From contig NZ_LT222319.1 of assembly GCF_900074915.1 (NCBI RefSeq), positions 124,001 to 188,000 of the forward strand: DNA of 64,000 nt, written 5' to 3'. Under the pieces are notes generated by a model that searched no databases, was not told where the DNA came from, and was given only the letters and a program-made list of their open reading frames with translations. The position numbers and the translations under genes are program-made. Origin of the DNA: Pseudomonas cerasi (lineage in GTDB: Bacteria > Pseudomonadota > Gammaproteobacteria > Pseudomonadales > Pseudomonadaceae). Of this stretch, positions 1 through 11,877 are shown one piece after another (position 1 is the stretch's first letter; each line of letters begins with the position of its first letter).

Positions 1-106
1 GTCCGCCCGGTGCGGATCGCGGAAAATCTTCATGGCTTGACTATGAGCACATTCAAAGCATGCAGATTAAAAATTAATTTATCGCTACGACTATAAAGAG
101 GTGCTT

Positions 107-829
107 TTAACAATTGAAATCAGCAATAAGAGGCCGAATCGATTTTGGCACAGCGTTCAGTATATTTTCACGATTGCGATGATGCATCTTATGAAACTCT
201 GCATTGAGTAATAGACAGACCATGACCGTGAAGCCTTGGGACACTCTGACATACAAATCCTTGGCGCTTACTGCTTTCGCTTTTGCATAGACTGGAAGCC
301 CATCCAGCGATGTTATTTGCTCCATATTTTCGAACGAAGCTGTGTGAGTATCTCGGCACAAGATTTTATAATCGGAATGAAGCTGATCAAAATAACATTT
401 TATTGTTGAATGCGCTGTAAAGACTTGCAATTTTGCAGAAAACTCAAATAGCTTATAAACATTTTTTTCTTTCAGTATTCCAGGTTGCTCTATTGCTGCA
501 ATGGCCCGCACAAAGTTTTCAATGGAAGACCTGAGCATAATACGACACGCTTTGTAGCTTCCATTAATCCAGTTAAAAAGGGACGAACTGAGATCCGATA
601 CAGCTTCGGAGATTCTCAACCAAACATCATCTATGAACGAGGATCTAGACGCAAAAATATCATCCTTCGATGATATGACTTCTGCATGCCAGCATACTAC
701 AGAAAAATAGGCTTTATGCATTTCCTTCATCGATTCAACATATGAACTCTTTGCAAGATTTGGCGTAACAGTATACGCAGCCACATAATTCCTAAGGGCA
801 GAAAAATCAGTAGTACACTCCCTACTCAT
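107..829 (-). CDS. Uncharacterised protein, third gene of the parA cassette
   Basis: About 240 residues, not recognised. It has no signal peptide and no clear membrane segment; it looks like a soluble, mostly helical protein with several cysteines, including its last residue. The ATG at 829 is preferred over an upstream TTG at 841 because it overlaps the end of the preceding gene by 8 bases (ATGAGTAG), suggesting translational coupling. It is the last gene of the minus-strand series parA, 822-1352 and this gene. Base composition is AT-richer than the right half of the window, consistent with an acquired region. Function unknown; the context suggests a partner of the ParA-type ATPase. Confidence 0.6.
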   Translation of the reverse strand: MSRECTTDFSALRNYVAAYTVTPNLAKSSYVESMKEMHKAYFSVVCWHAEVISSKDDIFASRSSFIDDVWLRISEAVSDLSSSLFNWINGSYKACRIMLRSSIENFVRAIAAIEQPGILKEKNVYKLFEFSAKLQVFTAHSTIKCYFDQLHSDYKILCRDTHTASFENMEQITSLDGLPVYAKAKAVSAKDLYVRVSQGFTVMVCLLLNAEFHKMHHRNRENILNAVPKSIRPLIADFNC

Positions 830-1352
830 CAATGGCACCAATTTTCCGAATGGTTTCGTTCCATGAAAAGCTGACAGAGCTTTTTTCTTTAATCATCAAG
901 TCTAGCTTTTCGGAGTTACCCGTTATTAGCGACAGTGCGTTAACAAGGCTAGCGAGTTTTGTGTCGTCCAGATCATTAGCCTCACAGACGATGAGACCTA
1001 TGAGCTCATATTTAGAACGTTTCTCTACTCGAGAAATTGCAATGCCCAGAACCTCATTTGCAAACTCAGCTATATCCTCATTTCGAGAAAATAAATTTAT
1101 GTCTTGGAATAGCCGAGGCAAAACCCCTATGAGATAGTGAATGTTAGGGTTGGGCGATATATAGCCATCTACTGTTTTGGAGGTCGCATCTGATACAACC
1201 AACTTACTTCTAAGTATGTTAGGTATCTCGCTAAGCTTGAGGTTTTTCTTAGCATCAAGTAGCCAAGACATTTCTTCAATAAAATCAATAGCATACCTAA
1301 TTTTGGTATCATCTGTGACTTCTTTGCTTTTCGCCTTCTTTATTTCACGCAT
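822..1352 (-). CDS. Uncharacterised protein, second gene of the parA cassette
   Basis: A 176-residue protein with a lysine-rich N-terminus and otherwise predicted helical, with no recognised domain. Its ATG lies inside the last codons of the parA frame: ATGCGTGA contains both the start of this gene and the parA stop, an 8-base overlap. The same overlap style joins it to the next gene. By position it could be the ParB-like or adaptor partner of the ATPase, since partner genes usually follow parA directly. I see no helix-turn-helix or ParB motif, so that role is inference only. Confidence 0.6.
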   Translation of the reverse strand: MREIKKAKSKEVTDDTKIRYAIDFIEEMSWLLDAKKNLKLSEIPNILRSKLVVSDATSKTVDGYISPNPNIHYLIGVLPRLFQDINLFSRNEDIAEFANEVLGIAISRVEKRSKYELIGLIVCEANDLDDTKLASLVNALSLITGNSEKLDLMIKEKSSVSFSWNETIRKIGAIDE

Positions 1353-1654
1353 CTATCGAGACTCGGTTAACAAACTCTGTAGTGATGGCCGTAAGGGCAC
1401 TCTTAGACTCAGGGTCTTCACCATCGAGTATTTGGCTTTGTGAAAGTTGGTTTTTCGCAATCGCTGTACGCTTGACCAAATAATTTGGATATAGAAACTT
1501 TTTCCAGTTTTTGTCATTCAACAGGTAGGCCTTTGCATTCTGGAAGACGTTCGTCTGAGTCTCCGCAACAGTCAGTACTAACCCAGCGCACTTTATTTCG
1601 AGATTAAAATTGTCTTTTTTCTCTTCAATAATGCTTCTCAGAAGGTCAATACCT

Positions 1655-1660
1655 GTTAAA
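1655..1660. repeat. Target-site duplication, left copy (GTTAAA)
   Basis: GTTAAA lies directly outside the left tip of the IS21-family element and is repeated at 3623-3628 outside the right tip. Duplications of 4-8 bases are normal for this family. One copy belongs to the original parA sequence. Confidence 0.9.
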
Positions 1661-1708
1661 TGTCAACGCCAACTAAAAAGTGACCCCCTTCCGTGCTAAA
1701 TCGCCAAC

Positions 1709-3537
<1,829 letters not shown>

Positions 3538-3622
3538 ATTGGCAGCTCAAAGCCGCCAGTTTTACCCAGGGGGGTCAATTCTAGGTTGGCGTTAGGGGGT
3601 CATTTTTACAGTGGCGGTGACA

Positions 3623-3628
3623 GTTAAA
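3623..3628. repeat. Target-site duplication, right copy (GTTAAA)
   Basis: Right copy of the 6-bp duplication flanking the IS21-family element; it matches 1655-1660. Confidence 0.9.
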
Positions 3629-4167
3629 GAGATCGGATCAGCTTTTACAGGAATTAAGTAATACCCCGATGCTATAAGAGCGCTAGTCATCCAAATTGAC
3701 GGTGTGGGTGGCGTATCTATGACGATGTAGTCATACTTGCCTTCCAGTGTTTTAATGTAATTTTTGAGCCGATTCTCTCTGCCATCTCCGGGAGCCATTT
3801 CTAGCCGGTAGAGTTCCAGGCTACCGGGGAGCAAATCCAAGTTGCGTTTAATTTTCACAACCTCGACTTCATCAAGATCTCTAGGAAGGGCGGTCTTGCT
3901 CGCTTTAACCGCACTTGGCACTATCCTTTTCCTGTCAAATATTTTGACGACAGTGTCCTTCTCTTGGCGTAAATGCTCCATGTATGCTTCGGGAGTAATT
4001 AAGCACTGAGTGGCATTAAATTGTGGATCTACGTCGATGACTAGAACCCGACTGCCGTGACGGGTAGCAAGACAATCGGCGAGGTTGATTGCTAGAGTCG
4101 TTTTAGCCACGCCTCCTTTCATATTTATTAGGCTAACGACTTTCAAGATACTCTCCCTAGATTCCAT

Positions 4168-4790
4168 TTTACCCTCACGCCAGTAACGTGAGGTGAGCTG
4201 TCCGAGTGCGAAGACACGTTGCCCGCCAGAGAGCGTAAATTACTGCGTATTCCTCGTGATGTCCATACACACTAATCGTTACCTACCGCGATCTTGAGCA
4301 AAGGATCTGAATACTTGGGGATGGTTTCAGGTCGTAGCGCTGCCAATGAGGTGAGAGTGCAGGTCCCACAACCATGCTGCAGAGACTCGGAGTCTCAAAT
4401 ATGAGTCCGCCCACGCTCATCCGATAGATTCCGACAGCGCCCCCTAAACAAAATGAGACTGTCTACCCGTGCACCAACCAACCTCGTGCTTTTCCATCCT
4501 GAAATTCCGACCGTTCCGACAGAACCGCCCCAAAGCTGCCTCTGACGAATGTCAGCAATCGGCCAAAGTGGTCGTCCAAAATTTCTTTGAGAAAAAGCAT
4601 AAGTTGAGGAACGCTTCAGACACGATTACGGGGCGACTCAAAGCACAAATTTTCCTTTGTAAAATTGGATGAGCAATCGTTTTTTAACATTATGAAACAT
4701 CTGATGGGTCAGTAAACGCATCGAAGCGCACTATAAACTCACCAGACCGGATACAATAGCTAGTCAATGTAAACTTTGATCACACCATGA
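4168..4790. other. Intergenic region between divergent parA and DUF4238 genes
   Basis: About 620 bases separate two divergently transcribed genes, so promoters for both should lie here. The sequence is AT-rich close to 4680-4790. A plus-strand open frame of 67 codons at 4469-4672 has no recognisable product or convincing ribosome site and I do not call it. No terminator, tRNA or clear operator was seen. Confidence 0.5.
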
Positions 4791-5813
4791 GTGCAAAAAT
4801 TCATGAACTCACGCTCTCAACCCAAAAAAGCTGGGTATGCAAATCAACATTACGTCCCAAGGTTACTGTTAAAGCGATTCACAGGTCCTGACAAAATAAA
4901 TATCGGATTAATGAACGCCTTAAGCGGTGAAATAAAGCCATCAGTCCCGTACAAGCCGCAGTGCGCGAAACACTATTTTTACGGCAAGGACTTGTTCATT
5001 GAGAAAGAGTTGGGGAGAATCGAGGAGGAGGTTAGAAAGATAATTCGTACAATAAGTTCTATTTCCGACCCTCACATTGAACGATTCAGCTATGCCCATA
5101 TATTACTAACTATATTCTCAGTCTATCAGTATGTTCGAACAGAAAAGGCTTTGAAACTGGTCGAAGAAGTTATTACAAAAAGCTTTTCTATTATCAAAGA
5201 TCAAACAAAGCCTCAACTGATGCTCAAGCTAGCTGAGGCAGCAAACGGCGCGCTTTCTGAAAGCGAGTTGTCGGAGCTTTGTGATAGCCTGAGTATCTCC
5301 ATAACTAATCCGCATTCCACTCTATTTGAAACAGCCAACAACATCATGCGCCCTAGCATGCTACTTGAAATGAAGCTACTTATAAATCACACAGACACCC
5401 CTTTTCTTATAAGTGACAATCCACTGATTTATATGAACGATGGTAATGAAGATTGCTTTTACAGGATGCTTTTGCCACTGACACCAAATCTATTGATTGC
5501 TTTCTATGACGGAAAGAAATATAAAATCGGATTAAGGAAAACCAACTTCCACAAAATAACTAATAAATCCGACATCTTCTACCTAAACGCACTTCAGTAC
5601 CTAAATTGCAACAAAAACATTTACTTCAGCCCACAGACGCCAGTCAAACATCTAATTTCGCTAAACAAATCATTTAAAAAACTCAGGTTCAGTGAAGCGT
5701 CAACTCTAATCGAATTTAATTGCCAACCATTTTTGAAAACCAATAGGCCTACAGTTAATCATAGGTTCACCTTTGCAAAGAAGATAGCCTTAAAAGGAAG
5801 GCCACCAAAATAG
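4791..5813 (+). CDS. DUF4238 domain-containing protein
   Basis: A 340-residue protein, or 336 from the ATG at 4803; the upstream start is GTG and neither has a strong ribosome site. The N-terminal QHYVPRLLLKRF, the KPQCAKHYFYGKD segment with an E-LG-IE follow-up, and the later FLISDNP and PLTPNLL segments are the conserved blocks of DUF4238. Biochemical function of the family is unknown. Its members are often found in accessory or defence-rich regions, which fits the neighbouring AAA_13-type ATPase. AT-rich codon use differs from the core genes to the right, suggesting acquisition. It stands alone on the plus strand and converges on the ATPase gene. Confidence 0.85.
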   Translation: MQKFMNSRSQPKKAGYANQHYVPRLLLKRFTGPDKINIGLMNALSGEIKPSVPYKPQCAKHYFYGKDLFIEKELGRIEEEVRKIIRTISSISDPHIERFSYAHILLTIFSVYQYVRTEKALKLVEEVITKSFSIIKDQTKPQLMLKLAEAANGALSESELSELCDSLSISITNPHSTLFETANNIMRPSMLLEMKLLINHTDTPFLISDNPLIYMNDGNEDCFYRMLLPLTPNLLIAFYDGKKYKIGLRKTNFHKITNKSDIFYLNALQYLNCNKNIYFSPQTPVKHLISLNKSFKKLRFSEASTLIEFNCQPFLKTNRPTVNHRFTFAKKIALKGRPPK

Positions 5814-5923
5814 TCACTTCCGCTTCTGCCCATAGAGGCTCTTTTTGAACGGCAGCTTGGGGTTGTAAGCTGCCTCACGCGAGAAGTTGCCAGGCACTGC
5901 AAGATGCCCACTTAAAGACTGAG

Positions 5924-8539
5924 TCAGCCCCTTCGGCTTCGGATACGCGAAAGCAATGTATTCACGGCCTCAATATCCCCAAGCAACTCGTCAGGATGTG
6001 TCACGGGACGCTGCTGGCCGGCCGCATGTGAATGCGCACTCACATTGCGGCAGCATCGGTTATGCAGACGTTGCACTTCATGGAACTCCTGCTCCTCCAC
6101 AGCTATCACGCCGTTAAGACGGCCTACTGAGATTCCGTCGCGGAACCGCACAACCGTTTCGTTGAGTATCGTATCCTCGATACCGATTTCGATCGTCACG
6201 CGAAGATCACTGTATGCATTACGGATCGCATACCGCTCAGTGTCTCCGGGAGGGGTGTTGAAGGTTGCTGCAATTTGCTGCTGGTCACGACGGTGTTGCG
6301 CGATGCGCTCACGGTGCCGGCGCATGTCATATGGCAAGCCGACATCCACGTAGCCAGGACCTTCCGCACGGTAGCTGATCGACCTCACTTCAGGTGCCAT
6401 ACGCATATCCTGGCAGAGTGTTTTAAGTTCCCCAAAGAATACAGCGTCGTGCGTGAATACAATGACTTGCCGGTTGACTGACTCTTCAACAATTCGTTGC
6501 GCGACAGCGGTTCGATGGCTGTGGTCGAGGCTTGAGACCGGATCGTCGAAAACGATTCCGGAAGTCGATCCAGACTGGTGAAGCTCAGCGAAGAAGTAGG
6601 CAAGCGCGGTCATTCGCTGCTCTGCCTCGCTCAACACTTGGTGCGGGAGAAGCTGGCATTCCAACAGCTGAATTCCTAGACGAACTGCCCCGGCATCACC
6701 GGCTGAGGTGACTGCAGCTTCAACGTGCCTCAGTTCCAGCCTAGTAAGCTCCTCGTTCATACGCCCAGCCAAAGTCTCGCTGATGTAAGTACGAGTCAGT
6801 TTGCCAGCCAGCACGCTGATCGGGCGTGTAGCTGCAACGTCATTTAGGCAATTCTGGAGCCGGCTCCTGTGGTCCAGATTATCAATCACCCGGGCTATGG
6901 CTTCGATATGCTCGGAAAGTAGCTGCCGCGCTTCCAGCTCTTTCAGCCGTAGCTTTTTGGCCGCTAACGCCCCTGCATCCATGCTCGCGCGAAGGCGACC
7001 CGCCTCTACGCGAACTGCTTCCGCAGCATGAGTGATCGATGTCAGCGGATTCGCTCCACGATACCCAGGACAGTCCTGCCATACCCCAGTAACCACCGCA
7101 GTTTTGAGCCACTGAAGTCGGGCGATCAAGTCATCCTGAAAGATCTGGATGTCATCCGGAAGCGCTGGTACGCGAGCCCTCAGGCTCTCCACCATGTTAG
7201 GGGAAACTGTGAAATCGACACTTGCTGGAGCGACCTCTCGAACGATCTGCTGCCAAGCGTTGCGTGCAGCCTGTGCAGTTTCCGCCGCCCGATCTCGAAT
7301 GTAGTGATCGAATCGCTGCAAGCGTTCCTGCGCTTCAGGACTTAGCTCTTGCTGACAAAGAACACAGACTGCATCGTCACAGGTGACCGGGAAAGCCTGT
7401 CCTGGATATGCAGTGCTGGACGAGTATTCACGAGCAGCGTTGAATAGCAACGCCCAAACACCCTGCCCCGTTCCAGGAAGTAGCTGTGTAGCATCTCCGG
7501 CCTGCAATATGGCGGACGCTGCATGTTCAGCTTTCTCGGCCTCGACTACGGCTTGATGTGCTTGGAGCTTGGCATTGATGGCCTCATCAGATACTACGCC
7601 GGCCACCTTAGCGATGAGGTTGCCCAACTCATCGACTCGCGTTGCAGCATTGTCAAGTAGCGAGGCCCGGGCAGTTGGGTCCGCTTCGCTGATTTCCTGC
7701 GGAAGTCTTACACGCTCTGCCTGCTCATCCTCAGCGAGCATAGCCAATTCACGCGCTCGCGTCAGGTCAGTGGTTGGGCCTATCGGATGCAGCGCCCGTC
7801 CGGCATCGGTGTCGGAAGGAATGACACTGAATGGTGTCGTGTCAGTGGCAAGGCCCGTAATCTCTGCCTGTAGCACTGGGCGCAGAGCCTGATTGAGTCC
7901 ATTCGCCAACTGCTGGAGATAAGTCAGAGCAGATGGCTGAAAGTTAGCAGCTTCTCGCGACTAGAGGTAATGCCGAGCGCAGTCGCCATCAAAAACGGAA
8001 ATTCCCCGGAGTTCTGGCCGTGGTACGTTATCGCGCTGACTGCTCCAGGTCGTCTGCTCGGTGGTGCCGTCCAGAACGAAGTCAATAGCAGCACTTGGTA
8101 TGAGTTGCAGGTAATCCGCCGCGTAAGCATTGGCGTGGACAGCACCTGGACTCCGTGCGCGGCACGCCTGCTTCAGCACCCGTGCGTAACCGGACTTCCC
8201 CGTGCCGTTTCCGCCGTACACGATGGTGAGACCATGCGGCTGGAAGTTCAGAACCTCACTGTTCGGGATCCTCCCCACGTTTGTAAGTGAATGCAGGGAC
8301 TGCAATACGACGGTGTGGTCCCGATTCGCCTCGGCGGGAAAATGGTTCGCGGCAAATAGGACAGGCTGAGGAACCGGCAGGAATGTGCTTCGCACCCCAT
8401 GATGTTGCTTAGCAAGATCAAGAATTTCGACTAGATCTTGATCACTCCATTCACCTTGGACACACAAACGGCGCAAGGCGTCGCTGCGCCATGGCGGCAG
8501 CTTTTCCGACCAAGCCAGTACTTCCTCGTATATAGCCAT
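5924..8539 (-). pseudogene. AAA_13-type ATPase gene with one in-frame TAG
   Basis: An 871-codon frame interrupted only by TAG at 7963-7961 (codon 193). Codons before (ARHYL) and after (SREAANFQPSALTYL) read on in the same frame. N-terminal part: a DALRRL region, then Walker A GGNGTGKS at about 109-116. After the stop: coiled-coil stretches, a CVLC zinc-knuckle half near 392, an ABC-type signature LSEAEQR near 636, Walker B VFDDPVSSLDH near 663 and an FTHD switch. This order is that of AAA_13 proteins, the group that includes RloC/PrrC-like anticodon nucleases, although I see no proof of nuclease activity. The start at 8539 has GAGAG 8 bases upstream. Probably inactivated by a single nonsense change; read-through or an assembly error are alternatives. 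Confidence 0.85.
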
Positions 8540-9426
8540 GCCTTATCTCTCTATGTCCGTGAGCTTGCAAGGATAGTGCACCAATCGTTACCTGGTGGCA
8601 GGCGAGCTCTGAGTCTGGATGACGGCTCCCACTTAACTCCGTCACGTTGTGACAACCTGACCGTAAGGGACGGTGGTCCGGCATTCCGCAAACAAAGAAT
8701 TATCTGCTCTACATGGATAGGTACAGCAAGTGCGAGATACCAAGATTCCATTCGGTGAGTACGGCGAGCGCTTTATCGACAGTCAGTTTCCGAACCGAAA
8801 TCGAACTCCACGAGGATCAGCTATTGGCCGACTCCCACCTATCCAGACAGGCAGCAGTGGGCGGACTCTGAAAAAACTTTTTTCAAGCTGCTTTGGCCGA
8901 TAGCGGTCATCGTATGCAGCTGCCCGAACGGCGTACCAAAGGGCAACGTTACATATTTTCGCGTTGTTACATCGCATAAACCCAAGCCTCCCACGCGGTG
9001 TTACGAATAATTTGTGCTTTACTTTCAATTAGTTAAGATAATTAGTTACATCTGTAACACCAGTTACACCGCATTTATGATGTCCTAGCCCCGCCCCCCT
9101 ATGAAACTAGCTCCATCAGCGGATGGAGTTCGGTATGAGCCGGGGCCCCTGAGGACCTCTGCTGCATACGGGGCAGGGAACCCACGCATCTTGAGTAGCC
9201 GACGTTTTTACAGCTTAGTGAACTGGTGAACCCGGTGAACTCACCCAATCAGGTGGTGAACCCGGATGTTCATTCCTTCAGCTACTGATCTGCTGCCGTC
9301 AACCTGTCAACTGTCAACCAACGTCAACCGATCAGCAGCTACCAAATCCACGCGGGTTTCATGCCCCGTGTTCCTCGAATGTCGCCAGGGTCCCCGGCGT
9401 TAATCCTCTGGGAATGGCGAGGCTGA
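8540..9426. other. Non-coding stretch with repeat clusters
   Basis: Nearly 900 bases without a credible gene. Short frames on either strand, such as 8783-9028 minus, have no recognisable content. Between about 8950 and 9075 there are several GTTACA/TGTAAC words, followed by the GTGAAC and GTCAAC clusters annotated separately. It may be the remnant of a replication or integration module. Confidence 0.5.
9218..9328. repeat. Clustered GTGAAC and GTCAAC direct repeats
   Basis: GTGAAC occurs at 9218, and the longer GGTGAAC at 9225, 9234 and 9255, the last two followed by CCCGG or preceded by it. Four GTCAAC copies follow at 9298, 9306, 9313 and 9323. GGTGAACA-type iterons are known from the P4 satellite-phage origin, where the alpha primase-helicase binds. 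Here no primase gene is present, so this is at most a leftover origin-like array. Confidence 0.55.
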
Positions 9427-9975
9427 CTAGCTGACGTCAAGTGACTCGAAAGCTCCTCCTGTAGCCTCTCCGGAGGAAATACAAACTTTGAACGGGTACC
9501 AAGAGTCCTCCAAGTACCATCCCTCCCCCGTGATGAATCCATCCGCGAGGGAGACTTGGATATCCCTAATTCCATCTAAAGACAAACGCTCAGTGCACCA
9601 GACCTCAGCCTCTCCTTTGAAAAGCCTAAGCCACAACCCATTTGAAACGAGGGTGCTACCCAGCTCTGGGATGCTGATCAAATTCTCAATATCGCCACCG
9701 AAGTGCTTTACGAGCAGTCCGTTACGAACGTCCACGATGTAACCCTGACCACCGGCAACTACGATCACATGAAAAGTTGATTCCACTTCCAACACGCAGT
9801 TGAAGCGGCAAAACCCGGGTTGGAAGTTTCCCACCCAAGAAGGCATCCCTTCAGGCAAGAACCTGATAACGATCCCCTCACTATGCTGCCCTTGGCCGGT
9901 TGCACTGAACTGGAGAGGAAGAGGGCCATCACCTGGCAGCCCAGGAAGAAGCTGATGATGCGGCGTATCGGTCAT
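9427..9975 (-). CDS. Uncharacterised protein
   Basis: A 182-residue soluble protein rich in Gly, Trp, Phe and beta-strand-like alternation; no family recognised. The central part (about 60-150) has short repeated units such as GYIVDVRNGLLVKHF and GFITGEGWYLEDSWYPF, reminiscent of beta-propeller blades but not a firm match. No signal peptide. It stands alone, with non-coding DNA on both sides, and its composition is closer to the core genome than its neighbours. Could be an orphan cargo gene of the accessory region. Confidence 0.6.
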   Translation of the reverse strand: MTDTPHHQLLPGLPGDGPLPLQFSATGQGQHSEGIVIRFLPEGMPSWVGNFQPGFCRFNCVLEVESTFHVIVVAGGQGYIVDVRNGLLVKHFGGDIENLISIPELGSTLVSNGLWLRLFKGEAEVWCTERLSLDGIRDIQVSLADGFITGEGWYLEDSWYPFKVCISSGEATGGAFESLDVS

Positions 9976-10342
9976 AAATTTGCCCGGCTGCGGAGTTTAT
10001 TTCAGTCGAATCATGACACTACCTGCCCCTCCGTTACAGAGGCGTGACCTTCCAAAGGTGGGGCAGCTATCGAGGAGCTGTCAATCTGGGTTGAACACAG
10101 AGGGTCTACAGAAGTGGCACAGAACATTTGAGTAGCACTGGATACCCTGGATGGATGCAGATTCATCACCCTTGCTCTCGCCTCACTGGCGGCAGAAGGT
10201 AGCGCCGTGTATGCCCACGTGTATGCCTAACCGAGTCACCACCAAAAAAACCCTTTAAATACGGGGCTCTTACTAACCGGTTCAAACGACGCCTGGGCAG
10301 TCTGGATGTGTCTTGAGTTGTGGACAGTCTATGAAATGCCCG

Positions 10343-10367
10343 AAGCCCGCCTTGTGCGGGCTTTTTT
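10343..10367 (+). terminator. Rho-independent terminator
   Basis: AAGCCCGC, a short loop and GCGGGCTT followed by six T residues on the plus strand. The gene it served is no longer obvious: 9976-10342 has no credible plus-strand frame, so this may mark the end of a lost gene. Confidence 0.8.
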
Positions 10368-10452
10368 GTTTCTAACCTTCTAAAATGATGCCATAACCTG
10401 AACGTACTTGCGTCAAGGTTGGCTCTGCTGTGCTTCAGGATTTTTTGGAGAA

Positions 10453-10629
10453 ATGGTCCCACCTCCGGAAGTAAAAAATCCTTACTTCGATCAGTACATT
10501 GGCGCATTTGCAGGTCGAGCCATTCCAATGGTTGGCTAAGCTTACACAGCACCAGCACTAGAACTCATTGGCTATAAAACCGTTGTTGCCTACCATAACA
10601 TGGTATGTGCTGAAGATCAGGTGTTCTGA
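10453..10629 (+). pseudogene. Remnant of a small gene, one in-frame TAA
   Basis: The frame starting at ATG 10453 reads MVPPPEVKNPYFDQYIG and continues to MVG, then TAA at 10537-10539, then on in the same frame through AYTAPALELIGYKTVVAY to a TGA at 10627-10629 that directly abuts the next gene (TGAATG). The open frame also extends upstream of 10453 to a stop near 10399, so the true start may be earlier. Product not recognised. Gene-like sequence on both sides of the stop suggests a recently inactivated gene that was transcribed with the DUF1493 gene. Confidence 0.5.
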
Positions 10630-11055
10630 ATGAGTAAGGATAACGTGGAGTATGAGCTGCTGAACGATATAGTCAGGTGTATTCAAGAGGTGTTTGAATT
10701 CAGCAAAGATGCATTTTAAGATCTCAGCCTGGCCACGGATATTAACCGTGAGCTGAGCATCGAAGGGGACGATGCCAATGAGTTGATGCCCGAGTTCTTT
10801 GAGCGTTTTTCCATTAGTATGGATAACTATGATCCTTGCAGATATTTTGTACCTGAGGGGTATGATTTTTTTGCCTTTAAACGAGGCAAGGAAAGGCGAG
10901 GTAAGATTCCTATAACTCTGGGTATGCTGTATTTGGCTGTTGAAATGAAAATCTGGGACACACAAGAGTTAGAAAGCGTAGGGTTCAGTCCTACTCCGCT
11001 TTATAACTGTACGTCTAAGGTTTCTTTGGAAGTTTATAACGTCAATAATAAATAG
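10630..11055 (+). pseudogene. DUF1493-family gene with one in-frame TAA
   Basis: From ATG 10630 the frame gives MSKDNVEYELLNDIVRCIQ and stops at TAA 10717-10719 (codon 30). The same frame then continues uninterrupted for 111 codons to TAG at 11055, through TDINRELSIEGDDANEL, a phenylalanine-rich stretch and PEGYDFFAF. The pattern of an acidic, early GDDA-EL block is typical of DUF1493, a family of small proteins of unknown function. A single nonsense change appears to have killed it. The minus-strand open frame over the same bases is its shadow. Confidence 0.7.
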
Positions 11056-11265
11056 AGCTTCTCATTCGCGCGCATCTCACTCGCTTTTGCGTATCCGTTA
11101 GACCTCTGTCCATTAGCCTGTTAGGGTCGATCGTCGAACTGCCTGCCAACGTAGAGCGCTAAAGCATTGTGGTTATCACTACACCTCAACTCTGGGCGTC
11201 CCCTGCCCAGAGTCGTTCAAGTATCTATACATCTCGAAGCCTTATCGCATGGTGCACACAATTTC

Positions 11266-11877
11266 TCAATTTGTAAACGGAAGATTAAGCTGAAGGACGT
11301 TCAGCCTAATGGACAACGGATTGGGTTCAGTGGCATTAGTCACTGAACGACACCTAGCCGATGCTACCCACTCATTTCCAATGGAACTTTTATTTTCAAG
11401 TGAAATAAAAGATCCCGCGTCTGCTCTAATGCAAATCGGTTGATTAATTCCAAGTCTTAACTCTCCGAGCGGCACCGCAAGCTGACCATTATTCAGCGGG
11501 CCTGACTTACCTAGTGCCGGATCATGCCAGTACATGCTCCACCCATACAAATTGTCGTCTTTAAGGCTACCCTCACGACGAGTAGCAGCTTTTAAAAAAC
11601 TATAATTGAAATCTTCAGGTTGTATTTCAGAAATCACATTCCAGTAAAACGCCCCGTTTTCACTTAAGAACTTAATCTCGTAGCTTTGTACGTCATCCCG
11701 ATAAAGGAATAAATATTGAATATTACGGTTGGTCACAGTAGCCATCGATAATCGATTTCCAGTATAAGCTGCTGCTGGCGATACGCCTGACTGATATTGT
11801 GTAAAACCAATAGCACCCAGTGAGTTATCTTGGCACATTGTGGCAAGAAAAGAATACTTCTGATTGAAAATGATCAC
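11266..11877 (-). CDS. Uncharacterised 203-residue protein
   Basis: No family recognised. The sequence is rich in aromatic residues, Ser and Asn, without a signal peptide or membrane segment, and looks all-beta: many short hydrophobic strands separated by Gly/Asn/Asp turns. Near residues 105-135 it has YGWSMYWHDPALGKSG, then strands to the C-terminus. Such a shape could be a lectin-like, toxin or structural fold, but that is a guess. AT-rich composition and its place between pseudogenes and insertion sequences suggest acquired cargo. No partner gene is visible. Confidence 0.55.
   Translation of the reverse strand: MIIFNQKYSFLATMCQDNSLGAIGFTQYQSGVSPAAAYTGNRLSMATVTNRNIQYLFLYRDDVQSYEIKFLSENGAFYWNVISEIQPEDFNYSFLKAATRREGSLKDDNLYGWSMYWHDPALGKSGPLNNGQLAVPLGELRLGINQPICIRADAGSFISLENKSSIGNEWVASARCRSVTNATEPNPLSIRLNVLQLNLPFTN

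Noticed and set aside
4469..4672. 67-codon plus-strand frame in the parA/DUF4238 gap
   Set aside because: No convincing ribosome site and a composition typical of non-coding DNA.
4403..8868. GAGTCCGCCCAC at 4403-4414 with its reverse complement at 8857-8868
   Set aside because: A 12-base inverted pair spaced this widely is expected many times by chance in 64 kb; no element tips or duplications accompany it.
10558..10965. 135-codon minus-strand frame
   Set aside because: Antisense to the DUF1493 pseudogene, whose plus-strand frame matches a known family.
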